From contig JALLLT010000027.1 in assembly GCA_025266875.1 (NCBI GenBank), positions 372,001 through 436,000 on the forward strand: DNA of 64,000 bases, in the 5' to 3' direction. Source of the DNA: Fennellomyces sp. T-0311 (lineage: Eukaryota > Mucoromycota > Mucoromycetes > Mucorales > Lichtheimiaceae). Shown piece after piece: positions 22,300-34,300 of this stretch (within the stretch, counting starts at the first letter, position 1; every line of letters begins with the position of its first letter). Below the pieces are notes generated by a model. It searched no databases. It was not told where the DNA came from and worked only from the letters and a program-made list of their open reading frames with translations. Both the position numbers and the translations under genes were made by a program.

Positions 22300-22743
22300 C
22301 GAACACGTCAAACACTGTAACAATCAAGGCACTCTGCAACAATAGTAATCGCACGTTTATTCGATCAATGGATGGAGAGCTAAATAAGCGCAGACTTGTT
22401 TTGATGCCTCCAATGTCTGCGGCGGACGTCCGAGGAGTACGGACAGGGTGGGAGTAAGTTAGAATGGGTACTGAGTATTGTGTGCGTATTGTACCACAGA
22501 ATACGCTAGGAAATGCGGCAAACCGAAGCTTGTGTTGTGAGTATCTTTCTGCTGGTGTAACTTGAACATAGCTTATGCTGTGCCCCAGTGCATGCGTCAA
22601 TACGTCAGCCCGCTGCCGAAGAGTCAAGGTATTGCTGATCATCGCGTGCACCGAATTGGCACGTCGCTTTTCAAGGGTCCTTTGACAGCGATAGATGCAA
22701 CGTTTCCGGTGCCGCCAAGGATGTAGAGTTTTTCCGTTGTCAT
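22300..22743 (-). pseudogene. NmrA-like NAD(P)-binding protein, internally deleted
   Basis: From the ATG at 22743 one frame reads KLYILGGTGNVASIAVKG then DVPIRCTR, the Rossmann glycine motif and beta-2 end of an NmrA-like protein, and then hits a stop. A second frame just downstream reads NTLTLRQRADVLTHALGH then SISYVQVTPAE, which resembles the middle to late part of the same family (TYVQVP-type segment). About 60-100 residues expected between them are missing, so the gene looks internally deleted and dead. Nothing more is recognisable at the 3' side. Confidence 0.55.
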
Positions 22744-23624
22744 GGCTAAGCGAAAGAGAAACTTGGGCTCCAACCTTTCTGTCTTTATTCATCAGTACTA
22801 AATTTTTCCTCATAATTGGGAAGTATCAAATACCTGCCCTTCCCGGTTATGAGGAAAAATTCAATAGGTGCCGACGTTCAGATGTAATATGCATCAATCG
22901 GATTATTATATTCCCCAATGGTATATGCATTGTCTCTATCCCGCAGCATGACTTTGTGGATGAAGGTTGCTGCTGTTACGCCAAGTAGGATCACACGTGC
23001 TACTTACAATTGAAACGATCCAAAGCATCATATACGCACTTTAGTTGTTACTCCAGCAACGCAAGAGAACTCCATCGCTATGGAATATAATAACGAGAGG
23101 ACGTCAAGTATTTTGAGCTTTTGAGCATTACCAATGTCGCAAACACAGATAGATCCCACGGTCTGTGCTGTATTGACCATGTATCTTCTATTACTGCTAC
23201 TTTTTATATATCGCCCGTAGTGATGTTAATCCTTCTTGACAGAGCTCTTTACTTCGAAAAGAGTGCATGTAGTGGCTCAGATAGCGGAACTTTAGTATAT
23301 TGAATCAAAGTAATAGAGTTTGAATTTGGCTTGAACATTACAGCTGAAGTAGCACGATGACTTATCGTGGATTCAGGAAGGCTATACTCGTTTGGAAAGT
23401 GCGCTTTTTAATTTCGGTATTCCGCCATGTACCTTCTGTTCATATAGTGCTAGTAGCAAAAGTCTCTACTATAGATGCACACTTTTTAAAGACGATCGGA
23501 AGTGCTTGCATAGGATGGAGAGCTGCATTATGCGCATGTAGCCATAGAAACCAAGCCACTTCACTTTTGAATTTTTACTTAATGCCGACCCGCTTGAACT
23601 TTTTTTTTTGGGAACTTTATAACA
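22744..23624. other. intergenic upstream of NOP4
   Basis: No gene is supported here. Short frames only. The T10 run at 23602-23611, just before the NOP4 ATG, is probably part of its promoter or 5' leader. Confidence 0.4.
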
Positions 23625-26263
23625 ATGGCCGAGGAAGAAGCCAAATCGACGACTGCCGTATCGACGCTTTTTGTGGGCAAGATCCCACCAACGGCCACGA
23701 GCAAAGATCTCGAAGAGTTTTTTGGCGAGATCGGTCCCCTTCGCAACTGTTTCGTCGTTGCAGACAAGACCAAGGCCAAGGTCAAGGAAGACGATCCCAG
23801 TTTTCGCAACAAGGGCATTGGTTATGTCCATTTCGCTGTAGCTGACGATGCCAAAGAAGCCTTGGAAAAGTTGAAAGACGTCAAATTCAAGGGCAAACGA
23901 CCACTCAAGATGGAATTCGCTCAACGCAAATCGTCCAGCAAGCGACCCAACAGCGAGCAAGAAACGCCGGCACCCAAAAAACAGCGTATCAATAAAACTG
24001 GCATCACCAAGGCAGCGCGTCTTATTGTTCGCAACCTTCCGTGGAAGTACAACGAAAAGGATCTCAAAGAGTTGTTTGGAAAGCATGGGCCGATCGGCGA
24101 CGTCCAATTGCCTCGCAAGTACCCCAACGGTCCTCTGCGTGGCTTTGCGTTCATCCAGTTTCACAAGGTCAAAGATGCTGAAAAGGTACCTTGCGGTTTG
24201 TTTGTAAGGGTTGTTTTATGATTCTGACAACTTCCTAAAATAGGCAATGGCTGCATTAAACGCGACGGAACATCATGGTCGAACAATCGCTGTTGATTGG
24301 TCGTTGTCGAAGGATCGATTCAATCAAGTCGAGAAAGCCGAGGAAGCCCCTACGGAAACAAAGGAAGCCAAGTCAAGCAGCGAAGAATCGGAGGACGATT
24401 CATCGAGCGATTCATCGAGCGACTCCTCCAGTGACGAAGAGTCAGAAGAAAGCGACAATGATGCAATCGTACCTGATATCGAGCAAGAAGCCGACAGCGA
24501 CGAGGAGGAAGAGGAAGACGACGACGACGACGACGACGAGCTCGATGTTTTACAGCAATTTGAAGGCGAGGAAGAGGAGGAAGATAGTGACGATGAAGAG
24601 GAGGATGACAGCGATGAGGATGAAATAGATGAAGATGAAGAAATGGCTGAAGTCGATGATGAGGACGACAACGAAGAAGAGGACAGTGAAGAAGAGGACA
24701 GCGAAGACGTTGAGATGAAAGACGTCAAAGCCAAGGAAAAACCCAAGAAGCAGCGACTTCCTGACGCATCCGAAGGCGCCACTCTGTTTGTCCGCAACTT
24801 GCTGTTCGAATCGACCGAAGAGGCTCTCAAGGAAATGTAAGTGCGGCGGAGAACGATGTGCAAATGGACATTAACCGGGTATTAGGTTCAAGCAGTGGGG
24901 TCCTGTTGTTTACGCACGCATCACCAAGAACAAAGATACCAATCTGTCGCGCGGCAACGGTTTTGTCCTGATGAAGAACAAGGAAGACGCCGACAAGATT
25001 TTGGCCGAAGTCGAACAATTCCGTAAAATGTCACTGCGCGACCAAGATGACGACGAAGACGCGTCCGACATGCTCATGTCCAACCGTGAAAAGAAAAAGA
25101 AGGGTCTTGTCTACGACAGTATATTGACACCGGACTCTGGCAGCGGATTGGGCTTAAAGTTCACGTTGGACGGTCGTGTATTGGACATCACTCGGGCTGT
25201 GCAACGCAACGAAGCTTCCAAGCTCAAGGAAGAAAAGGCTGCTGTGCGAAGAAAGGAAGACAAGCGCAACCTTTATCTGATGCACGAAGGTGTGATTTTC
25301 CCAGGTACACCCGCGGCAGCCAACCTGTCAGAAAGCGAGCTTCAAAAGCGACAAATGGCGTTTTCGATGCGCAAGCGACTGCTCAACAATGACCCGGCTC
25401 TATTTATTTCCAAGACACGTTTATCCATCCGTAACCTTCCTATCAGCGTTGACGACAGTGACTTGCGGAAAATCGGCCGCGAGTGTATTCAAAAGTTCAA
25501 GGATCAGGTCAAGCAGCGCCTGCGAACGGATCTGACGGCGGAAGAGAAGGAAGAAGGATGGCAATACTTGGCACGTGTCCAACAAGCCAAGATCATTCGA
25601 AGCAAGGACAGAGTGGATAGCGCAACATCCAAACTTCGTAGCAAAGGTTACGGTTTCTTGGAATTCTCAACACATGCCCATGCACTGGCTGCACTGCGAT
25701 ACCTCAACAACAACCCAGATCTGTTTGATGGAAAGCGGTTAATTGTTGAATTTTCCATCGAAAACAAGGACGTCATCGAAAAACGGAAAGCCCAATCGGC
25801 TGAACGTGCTGCTGCACGCGCCAAGGCAAAGACCGAGAGCAAGGACAAGTCAGATGGCAAGCCCGGTTACAAGTCTAAAGGCAAGCCTGATCACAAGAGG
25901 GACCGTGCAAGTCGTGATGGCAACTCTGGAAGAGGTCGTGATGGCAACTCTGCAAGAGGTCGTGATGGCAACTCTGCAAGAGGTCGTGGTGGCAACTTTG
26001 GACGAGGTCGTGGCGGCAAGTTCGGAGGAAACCGAGATGACAAATCTGATGAAAGCGGCGAGTCGGGTGGAAACCGAGGGTTCCGTGGTGGCCGAGGAGG
26101 CGGATTCCGTGGAGGAGCTCGCGGAGGAAGTCGCGGTGGCAAGTTTGGTGGAGATCGAGGTGGCCGCGGTGGCCGAGGCGGTCGCGGTGGTCGAGGAAGC
26201 GGATTCCGTGGAAGCCGAGGCGGTAGAGGCGGCCGAGGAGGCGGATCCCGTGGTAATGCATAA
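23625..26263 (+). CDS. NOP4: nucleolar RNA-binding protein Nop4/RBM28
   Basis: Exons 23625-24185, 24244-24836 and 24886-26263 give 843 residues. Four RRM domains are visible. RRM1 is at about 14-95 (STLFVGKIPP, GIGYVHFA). RRM2 is at about 128-205 (RLIVRNLPWKY, RGFAFIQF). RRM3 is at about 362-440 (TLFVRNLLFES, NGFVLMKN). RRM4 is at about 560-680 (RLSIRNLPISV, GYGFLEFS). A long Glu/Asp/Ser acidic region separates RRM2 and RRM3. The tail from about residue 730 is rich in RGG and RGR repeats. Nop4 acts in the nucleolus in 27S pre-rRNA processing and 60S assembly. Yeast Nop4 is about 685 residues; the extra length here is the acidic insert and the RGG tail. Intron phases agree across all joins. 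Confidence 0.93.
25905..26000 (+). repeat. coding minisatellite of about 30 bp in NOP4
   Basis: Roughly three copies of a 30-bp unit encode GRGRDGNSA-type repeats at the start of the RGG-rich tail. They are in frame and read through, so length variation would change only the number of RNA-binding repeats. Confidence 0.8.
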
Positions 26264-26406
26264 AACAACAATAGACAAAAGCCAAGTGCTGAATAAAATA
26301 AACCGCAATACCTTCTTGTTAATACATCGCATGCATTCATTGAATTGATTAGATTATGTACAGGAAGTATAGGTCTAGACTTATACAATTAGGTATTACA
26401 AAGGGG

Positions 26407-26911
26407 TTAGTTGTCCTGATTCGGCACAATGGTATAGTCTGCCCTGGACTGTCGCTCCTACAAGGCCATAAGTGGTCTGCTATCTTTGCCTTAAGATAAT
26501 GCCATTACCTGACGCCAGCGTTGGTAGTGAGGCTTGAGTGCGGCACAGGCAATTAGGCCGACCGTCAGTATAAGAAACAGACACACAATGGATTCATCCT
26601 TGTACGAGTCGCGTGCTACACAATTTGTTCAGTTATCCAGGAACAGCGCCAAAGAGGATCTTTGACATACCAAAACAAGTGGTGCGGAAGTCGTTGCTAG
26701 GACACGTTTCATCGGCAATACCATCGCACATTCCATCTTTCACATTGTCTAGGCAGAATTGCTTGGTGCAATTGCCGCATGGTTTTGCGTCCAACATTGG
26801 AAGCTCAAAGATGGTGCTGTTGGATCCGCAAAAACATTTGCAGAACAAAATGGGGTTGGCCGCTTGACCTTGGGTAAAGGCCATGGCGAACAGCAATAAG
26901 TATTGCAGCAT
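26407..26911 (-). CDS. small Cys-rich type I membrane protein
   Basis: Exons 26911-26671, 26615-26509 and 26457-26407 encode 132 residues. A signal peptide (MLQYLLLFAMAFTQGQA) precedes an extracellular domain with about ten cysteines (FCKCFCGSNST, CGNCTKQFCLD, CDGIADETCPS). A single membrane helix follows in exon 2 (SIVCLFLILTVGLIACAAL), with a short cytoplasmic tail (HYQRWRQ...YTIVPNQDN). Both introns restore frame exactly. I know similar small proteins in Mucoralean genomes but no function for them. The start codon lies only 82 bp from the 3' end of the Fanzor-like gene, on the same strand. Confidence 0.8.
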
Positions 26912-26993
26912 AATTTTCGTTTTTGTACAAGGTAGAAAAATCAGACGTTCTATACTACTTTAAATCCACCGTCACGGGGGAGACAAAAAGCAC

Positions 26994-29900
26994 CTAGCAC
27001 TGGTGTTCCGTCAATCGCTCCATGGAGGCAGCGAGTTGGAAGGTTTGGTCGTGGGAGCGGGAGAAGGGTGGGATGGGTAAATTGTTGTGAGATACAGCTT
27101 TCGAAAGGCCACTGACAGCGATGTTGAATGATGCTGCTGCATCACGGTTGAAAGTATTCGCATGGTGGAGAGGACAGTCCGGATTCGTGCACCTGATGGC
27201 GCCGTTAGCTGCCTTGAGCTTTCCATCTACTCGGTACTTCTGCAGTTTTGTCGGTGCATGGCATTCAGGGCATGTCTTAGATGAGCGATATTCGTTGGTG
27301 ACGATGACGGTATCTTGCTTGCATGACTCGAGAGCCTGTCTCAGTTTTGCGTTCGCGCCTCTAGCATGCTTCTTGATGCGACTGTTGACTGCACGATATG
27401 CGCCATAGAAAGCCAGTGTTGCTATCGATTGCTGAACGCGCCAAGATGTTGCAAGCTTTCGGTGCAGGATAAAGTGACGGATCTCCCTCGTCCTTGACTC
27501 TTTATTCCTCCTGTTGCCGTCGTCCTTTTCCTTGTCGCGTTCGCGTCGATTTGTATGCTTTGCTTCGAATGTCGCAGCCTTTTTTATTGACGATGTATAC
27601 TTTTTTCGCTTTGAATGGACGTGTTGTCTGTTGCGGCGGTTGCTGCTCAGGTGGTGGTGGTGTGGTGTACCTTCGCACAACGCTCATCACGGCGTCAAAG
27701 GTGGTGGTAACCGCGGTTGCCGCGACAACTATCCCTGGATCGATCCCAATGACACCCAGCGGTTTCTGGCTGTTGAAGCTGTCAATGATCGTCTTCTGGA
27801 TACGTTTCTATAAACACAGTGATAAGCATATATATAACGCGCCTTTGATCCAAGCGCTCTACCTGTTCTATTGTTTCTTGAAGACGAACTGTTTTGTTCG
27901 ATTTTAACGCTTGCATTCGAAACAGCTCGGCACGCAAATCCGCCAGCTTCCTTTGCTTCAATGAGATGTCCTTTTCAAATTCCTGGACAGTTCTTCGCAC
28001 CGCCCATAGCTTCGCGTAAACACCACGATCCCAATACTTCTTCCCCATGTTCTTTTTCCCGTTCCGGAATGTACGACCTAGGTCTGCACGCTCGATCTCG
28101 TACTTATTGCACCTCTTGCGTACCGATGTGAGCTCGGCCTGTAGCTCCTTGACCTGTTTCTCCTTCTCCTCCAGAAGCTGTTGGTTGAGATTTTGGTCGA
28201 TGTTAGCCCTTTTCGACCCAGATTCTGCTGCTGAAGGGTGCGGCCTTTTCTGCCCAGCTGTCTTGATCGCCTTCTTCTTTTTCCGCTTCCGAGCCTTCTT
28301 GGCCTTTCCTTTGCCAGTCATTCCCTTACCAGTCTTGTTCTTTGCTGTAGGGTGCGTCACCACAGCCCTACCCTTCCCTTTGCGAACAGGAACCACTTCT
28401 TCCGCACTGGAATCAGAGGAGCTAGATTCTTCATTTTGATCGGCAGACAGGACCCTGCTTGCTTCTTTCTTTGCTTGGCTAACATCGTTCGGGTCAGCGA
28501 TCTTGTGACCACGACCAAGCACCCGGACCTGATACTTGTTAACATAGGTCAAACAGTGCTTGAAGACAAGGTTCTTGGTTTTGAGAGCTTGTGTTATCTT
28601 CGGTAAGCGGAAAAAGGCACCGAAAACGTCATCGCGCCTCTCTGGCAGGCCCGCCTCTCGTTTGCTGGTGACTTTCCCCTTGGCGCTGGTAGATGGGATC
28701 GTGTAAGTACCGGAGAATAATGTGTAAAGCACATCTGCTCCAATATGGATGGAGTGGTCTTTGTAGTCGACGTACGGGACGATCGCCCAGATATTCTGTT
28801 GCGGGACCACCAATTTAACGACAGCGTTTGTGATATAAGCCAGAGGGACGCATTCATGCACTGACAGAACATCCGCTTCGTCGTCATCGTCGTCCTCCGC
28901 GCTATCGTCTTGATCTGGTTCTGGGTGGTAGTATGGTCGAACTGCGTTGGCGATTTCGGCAGCAGCCTGGCACTGCTTATCTGTTAGGTCGCTCCCCTTG
29001 TAGGCTGTATCGCGAATTGCTCTGGCAGATACCTGCTTGGAGGTGGTGGACAGGACTCGTTTGATAATGGCTACCAGTGCTCGAACTTGATGGACGGTAA
29101 CTTCTTTTTCTTGGGCATCTACGGCAGACTCTTCCACTTCTTCCTCGTCGGCGTCGTTGGTCTTTGTACTAATCGGATTGTCCTTGTCAAGATTCTTAGA
29201 AAGAGTGTAATCCTGTTTGTGCTTTTCTTCTTTCTCGGCTGCCTCTTTGCTACTAGGAGCTTTTAATGAACGGGGCAGCTTGTTGAACTCCCGCAGAGCA
29301 TTGTTCATGGCACCGTTGAAGGCAAAGTCATCCTGCTTGGTGACAACACCAGTATCCACGATCGCCTTGCGCGATTCATGAAAAACAAATGATTCCATCT
29401 TTTCGTTCGCGCTTGAACCGACGCACCCTAAGCATAAAACATAACACGTTAATTGATGGAAACGGAAAGTGTACACTGCGATGACGTACCTGACAGTATG
29501 TTCGAGAAATGTTCGAACTGATACACGCGGGCATCTTCCAACTTGTCCAGATCTGGTGGTATTGGTGACACATGGACAGCCGTTTTCGCCTCTGGTCCGA
29601 AATCAAAACCAGGTACCAGAACTTGGATATCGAAAATTGTGTCGTCGACAACAGTACCGCACAGTCGGGCCATTCTTCCGTTGGCGATCATATCAGTCAA
29701 AGCTGATACCCCGTTCGAAAGTTGTGCCATACACCGACCGACGCGCAATTTCTCGTTCTCCAATCGGTTCAAGAACCCGTCGTAGGCGATTTCCTCTCGT
29801 AAAATAGACCGCAATGAAAACGTCATAGTTTCTGTAAAAGTTGCTGTTTCGCGCATTGAAGTGTCTTTGTTCTTGACCGCTTGGCTACCTTCGTCGTCGG

Positions 29901-30931
29901 TTTCTTGGTCATCACCGTTATTGGCTCCTTGATCGCTGTCCTGATCACCCATGACTTCGTCCCACGTACATGAGTCCAAGAAACCCTGTACTTCCTCATG
30001 CATCCGATACCCTTCACTTTTGAAGTATTGAAATCGGTCGTAATCTTTATAACTTTTTATCCGGTCAGCGAACCAGTTAGGAGCCACGTCCATGGAATGC
30101 CGTTTTAGGATGGATGCTTGGATCTCGTCATAGATGCGAGGAACGTTTTTTCTTTTGTCGTGCTTGTTGTGCAGCTTTTCTAGCATCTTGACAGCTTTTT
30201 GCTTGCTTTCCGCTCCTTTAAATGCCTCTTCAATCTCTTGACGATGGAACCGCCTGACCCCGGCCTCAAACTCGCTGATGATCTGGTCTCGGGTAATACC
30301 TGTCCGAGACATTGTCACCTCTTCGTTGTCCACGTCATCCTCATCATGGCCTGTAATCGTGGCTACAGTAGATGATGGTGGAGCTGGTGCGGGCGTTGGC
30401 TGACACTTTACCTGCTTCGGAGGCTTCAAAAGAAGTCGGTTTGAGTATATCATTACTTTAAATGGTTAGTCAAAAGCCAACCTTGTACTCGGGCAAGTCG
30501 CAAAGTTGGAACCATTTGGTCTTCTCGCCAAGGTATGAGTCAGTATGCTGCAGCACACTAACAGTTGTCTTGCCAATTGGATTGATCACCTGCGCATGCT
30601 TTCTGGTGGAAAAGTAGAAAACACTCAGATCCTTTTGATGAGCAATGGCTATGAGCAACATCAACCCTTTTGCTTTAGTTGGTGGCGCGGTTCGCAAGAA
30701 AATGGCATGATCAGAGTCACCGGAAAGCAGCCGTGTCAATGCCGTGGATTGGAGAATATCCATGCCGCTTCTTTTAAGGGCCTTGGTTGTTTTGCGCAAG
30801 TTCTCGGCACCGGGAACAAAGTTATGCAGACCACTGAAGGCGTTCTCCAGCCGGTTGGCTGAGATGGGTGGTGCTTCGATCTGTACCTCTTCCGAATGAC
30901 CAAAGATCTTCTGTACAAGCGTAGGATTCAT
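26994..30931 (-). CDS. Fanzor-like RuvC protein (eukaryotic TnpB homologue), probable single frameshift
   Basis: Proposed exons are 30931-30482, 30423-29490, 29427-27863 and 27807-26994, about 1,253 residues. The C-terminus has the TnpB/Fanzor order. RuvC-I Asp is in GVIGIDPGIVVAATAV (about 27740). A long basic linker follows. RuvC-II Glu is in VTNEYRSSKTC (27293). The zinc ribbon is CPEC plus CTNPDC. RuvC-III Asp is in NRDAAASFNIA (27143). A lysine-rich coiled-coil segment precedes RuvC-I, as in the remnant at 2043-3330. Residues 1 to about 980 have no domain I can name; GAFFRLPKITQALKTKN may be wedge-like. Within the last exon the frame shifts once. Dropping one T from the T6 run at 27580-27585 joins both halves, whereas no good intron does. 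Known Fanzors are RNA-guided DNA nucleases; activity here is inference. Confidence 0.8.
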
Positions 30932-31384
30932 AGTTGGAAAGAATGTGGTACAGCATGAAACGCGAAACGCGAAAAAAGAGAGTCGATGGAAGCACGCAAC
31001 TGGGCGTGTATTTTATTTGGTACTTCCTTATTAAGTTAGGCTAACGTTGACATCCAAGCATTGTTACTTTCATTTGTAGTATCTATCATAATGGTCAACC
31101 CTATTGGCCATCGCTATTGTCTCAGTATGCGAACGAGGCACACGCTTCATGTATGGTATGCACAGATCAACTGTTTCTGCACACGAAATGCTATCGGCAA
31201 CCAATGATATACATAGACGGTGCAACCCACCAGCTTCCGTTTAAGTAGAATATCTCGCAGTAAAAAGCGTGACAGACACCCAGCCAGCCGTATCGACCAA
31301 TCCCTAAAGGCTGTTTCAAACGCCGTTAGAACGCCTAAAAAGGAGAAAATTTATTTTTTTTAAGTCTGTACATATATAATGGTA
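30932..31384. other. intergenic
   Basis: This sits between the start of the Fanzor-like gene and the 3' end of the myosin gene, both minus strand. No coding signal is seen. It should contain the promoter of the Fanzor-like gene and, if the element is bounded, one of its ends; no obvious terminal repeat was found. Confidence 0.4.
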
Positions 31385-34300
31385 TTAAGCCGATGCAGGC
31401 TGGCTTTGTTGTACCAGGACGGTGAGCGCACGGACATGTTGGACATTGATCTAGAAAATGTGTTAGTGGAGCAGCAAAAGCCAGGCCAGGTTTGCGTTAC
31501 CCATGATGGCATGTATGTCTGGAGTTCTGTCACGCGCGGTACGGGGATCTCAAATGGATTGGCCGTGTCATCGATTGGTACAGAGTCTAGCAGCAGAATA
31601 TCTGCAGTGTCTCCACTCACAACATGCGAGGCCACTGTTTTTAATATACCGGGCGGGATGGGACTCTATATATCACCAAGCTCAGTAAACGTGGGACACA
31701 CGACAACAACCTGCTTACCTCATAATCTGCCAAGAGGTAGTTGGAAATCAGCTTTTGAACCTGCGTCGGAGACAAGATCCAGCAGATATCATAGATATTT
31801 TCAATATCCTCATGAGTTGCCTTCTTGAACTGCAACATCTTGGTCGCTTGCATCAGGTGCTCCAATTGGAGACTGCCTTCGGGAATATCGTGGCCCTTGC
31901 ACCATTCCTCCAAGCGTGTGATGTTATATTGGATTTGCATGGCTATACACATGTAAGTCGCATACACACACACAGACACACACAACTTCAAATCGCATAC
32001 CTCGCTTCCATGAAGAAAAGTTCTTGCGCATAAGCAAGTCATTGAAACCATTGACGCCAATCATCTTGAGCAGCTCCGTCAATACTTGCGTGGAAACGGA
32101 TGGCTCAATGTAATAGCATGTCATGGTTCGATGCACCTTGTTCAGCAAGTTGAGCAAATCATCCATGCTGAACGCTGGCTGCGATGATCCAGTCAGAAGC
32201 TTGTTGAAGAAGCGACCCGTATCGTTTGTGATGAACCCGGGTAGCGATTGGCTTTCAATCACAGCAGGCACAATGTACTTGTTCAAGCGCTTCTTCATTT
32301 CCTTCATCCATGCATGGAAGATATTGTCTTCAAGACACTGCATTTCAAACTTGACCGTTGCCACGAGTTTTTCAAAATCGTGCCATCCGGCGCCGCGACC
32401 ATTATCGAACACCTGCTGTTCCAGTTCGTGTTCGGTTGTGCATACCATGGACAACAGCTCATGGACGTTTGTAAGCCAGAATGCACATGGTGCAATCGCG
32501 TCTTCTCCGGTGCAGCTCTACATATATATACTTATCATTCAGTACAACCCGAATACGTGTCGCATAAACATGTGTTACCAGGCATTGCTTTTGAATGGTA
32601 TCCATGACCGTAAACAGCAAACGTTCGGATTCCTGGATGTATTGTCGTCGCCACATTTCCTTCACGCACATGCAGATCATGTGTGCTGGGAAGAAGATTT
32701 CCTTCTGCGAAGGCGGGTTCTGTGGGGTTGGCAAAGGCATCTTGAGGTTCTTGATTAAGCCTTCAGTGATTTCAGACAGTAGTTTGTCTTCCTCACGCAG
32801 AATGTTGTGGATCTGGAAAAGAAACAGTGAGTGCCCGAGATATATCCATTAGATCTTTAGCCAAGTTACCTCTTCATCAGGATCCTCAATCACGCTGCCA
32901 GGAGTAATACGATTACCCTTGGCGCCAAAAATGTTGCTGTATTGATCAATCGACGTGGGTCGCGGATTCTTATTCAGTCGAAGTCTATCGACAGACTTGT
33001 TCATGCTTGGAGCATCCAAACTGTTGCGACGTCCCCTTCTGCCACGAGCAGGTGATCTGCTACGCTGGCGAGCCTTGTCTTCAAAGTCATTGACATCCAG
33101 TGGCTTTGGTGCAGGCGATACACTGCGAAGACGATCAGGTGCAGGCGATAAACCACGAAGATTGTTTGCGGATGATCCGCGACGCATGCCGACACGCATA
33201 GCTTGTGTCAACTGTGCCTTCAATGCAGCAATCTGGCTCTTGAGTTCAGCAACCTCACTTTCGTCAACGGCTCGTTCATTCGCAGCAGTCAGATCCGTAT
33301 GAAGTTTCTCGTTTTGCTTGCGCATCTTTTCCATTTCCTCAGTAAACTTGGAAATCTCCTTGTCGCGAGACTTTAGCGCACTCAACGTTTCCTTGTAGTT
33401 CTTGGATAACTCGTCGCGTTCGACAACAATGGCATCCCATTGTGCTTGGGGCACCGTAGGCTCTTCCAACTGAGCCTGGAAACCCTTTGATTTGTTTTCC
33501 ATCTTTTCGTACTTTTCCATCCATGTTCGGATCTCGGCTTCCAGTCGAGCAGTCTTGTCGGCCATACTCTTCTTGTCGCTCTTGAGTGCCGTGATGGTCT
33601 GAGTGAGTTCGACCACCGTGTTTTCCAGCTTGTAAGACACTTCCTTAAAGTGACTCACGGATCGTGCTTCAGCACGAAGAGCAAGCATTTGCTTACGACC
33701 GGTACGTCGTCGGACGCAAGCTTGCAAATGAATAACAAACTCGCGCTGCGCCTTGTAGTGTTTGCGAGCAAACCTATTTTACCAAAACGTTGTTTAGTCT
33801 CCCATCTTTGTGACCATGATCCGTTGGACCCACCAGCCACGAACAAGACGTTGGATTTGGATGGCGGCATTGTTCTTGCGCGCAGCTTCCAGCTTTTGGC
33901 GCGCATGATATGTACGGATCGCCGCTTGCAGATGGACAATGAATTGCTGGCGTTGGACATATGCTTTGCGAGCAGCGAATCGGCGCCATTGTGTTTGGAT
34001 TTGCACGGCGGCCTTTTGTTGTCGAAGAACTTGGAGCTGTGCAGCGGCTGTCTTTTGTCTTGCAATACATTGCAGTCGCAAAGCCAAGTCGCGCATGTGC
34101 ACGTATCGTGTACGGTAGATGTATCGGCGCATATGCTTTTGTAACAAAGTAGCGCTGGCATTGAACTTGTCTGCGCGAAGCTTTTCCATATGCGCCAGCT
34201 ATTTTGTTTTGAATATACATTGAGTTATCATGCCACCGAACGTCTTGAACTTTTTTGTTTACCTGACCAGCGCGGAAAAAGATCTTGTTTTTGCCGACTT

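Noticed and set aside
22289..22813. Continuous 174-codon minus-strand frame
   Set aside because: Its first part is an out-of-frame reading of the NmrA-like glycine motif, so the continuous frame is not the original protein.
24324..24863. 179-codon poly-Ser minus-strand frame
   Set aside because: It is the antisense of the Glu/Asp-rich insert of NOP4.
25850..26388. Several long minus-strand and alternative plus-strand frames
   Set aside because: They are shadows of the RGG repeat tail of NOP4; the repeat makes all frames open.
27620..27665. 43-nt GTACAC...CAACAG segment as an intron in the Fanzor-like gene
   Set aside because: It is shorter than nearly all introns here, lacks a branch site and would remove sequence that aligns with the decayed copy. 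A one-base frameshift at the A6 run explains the data better.
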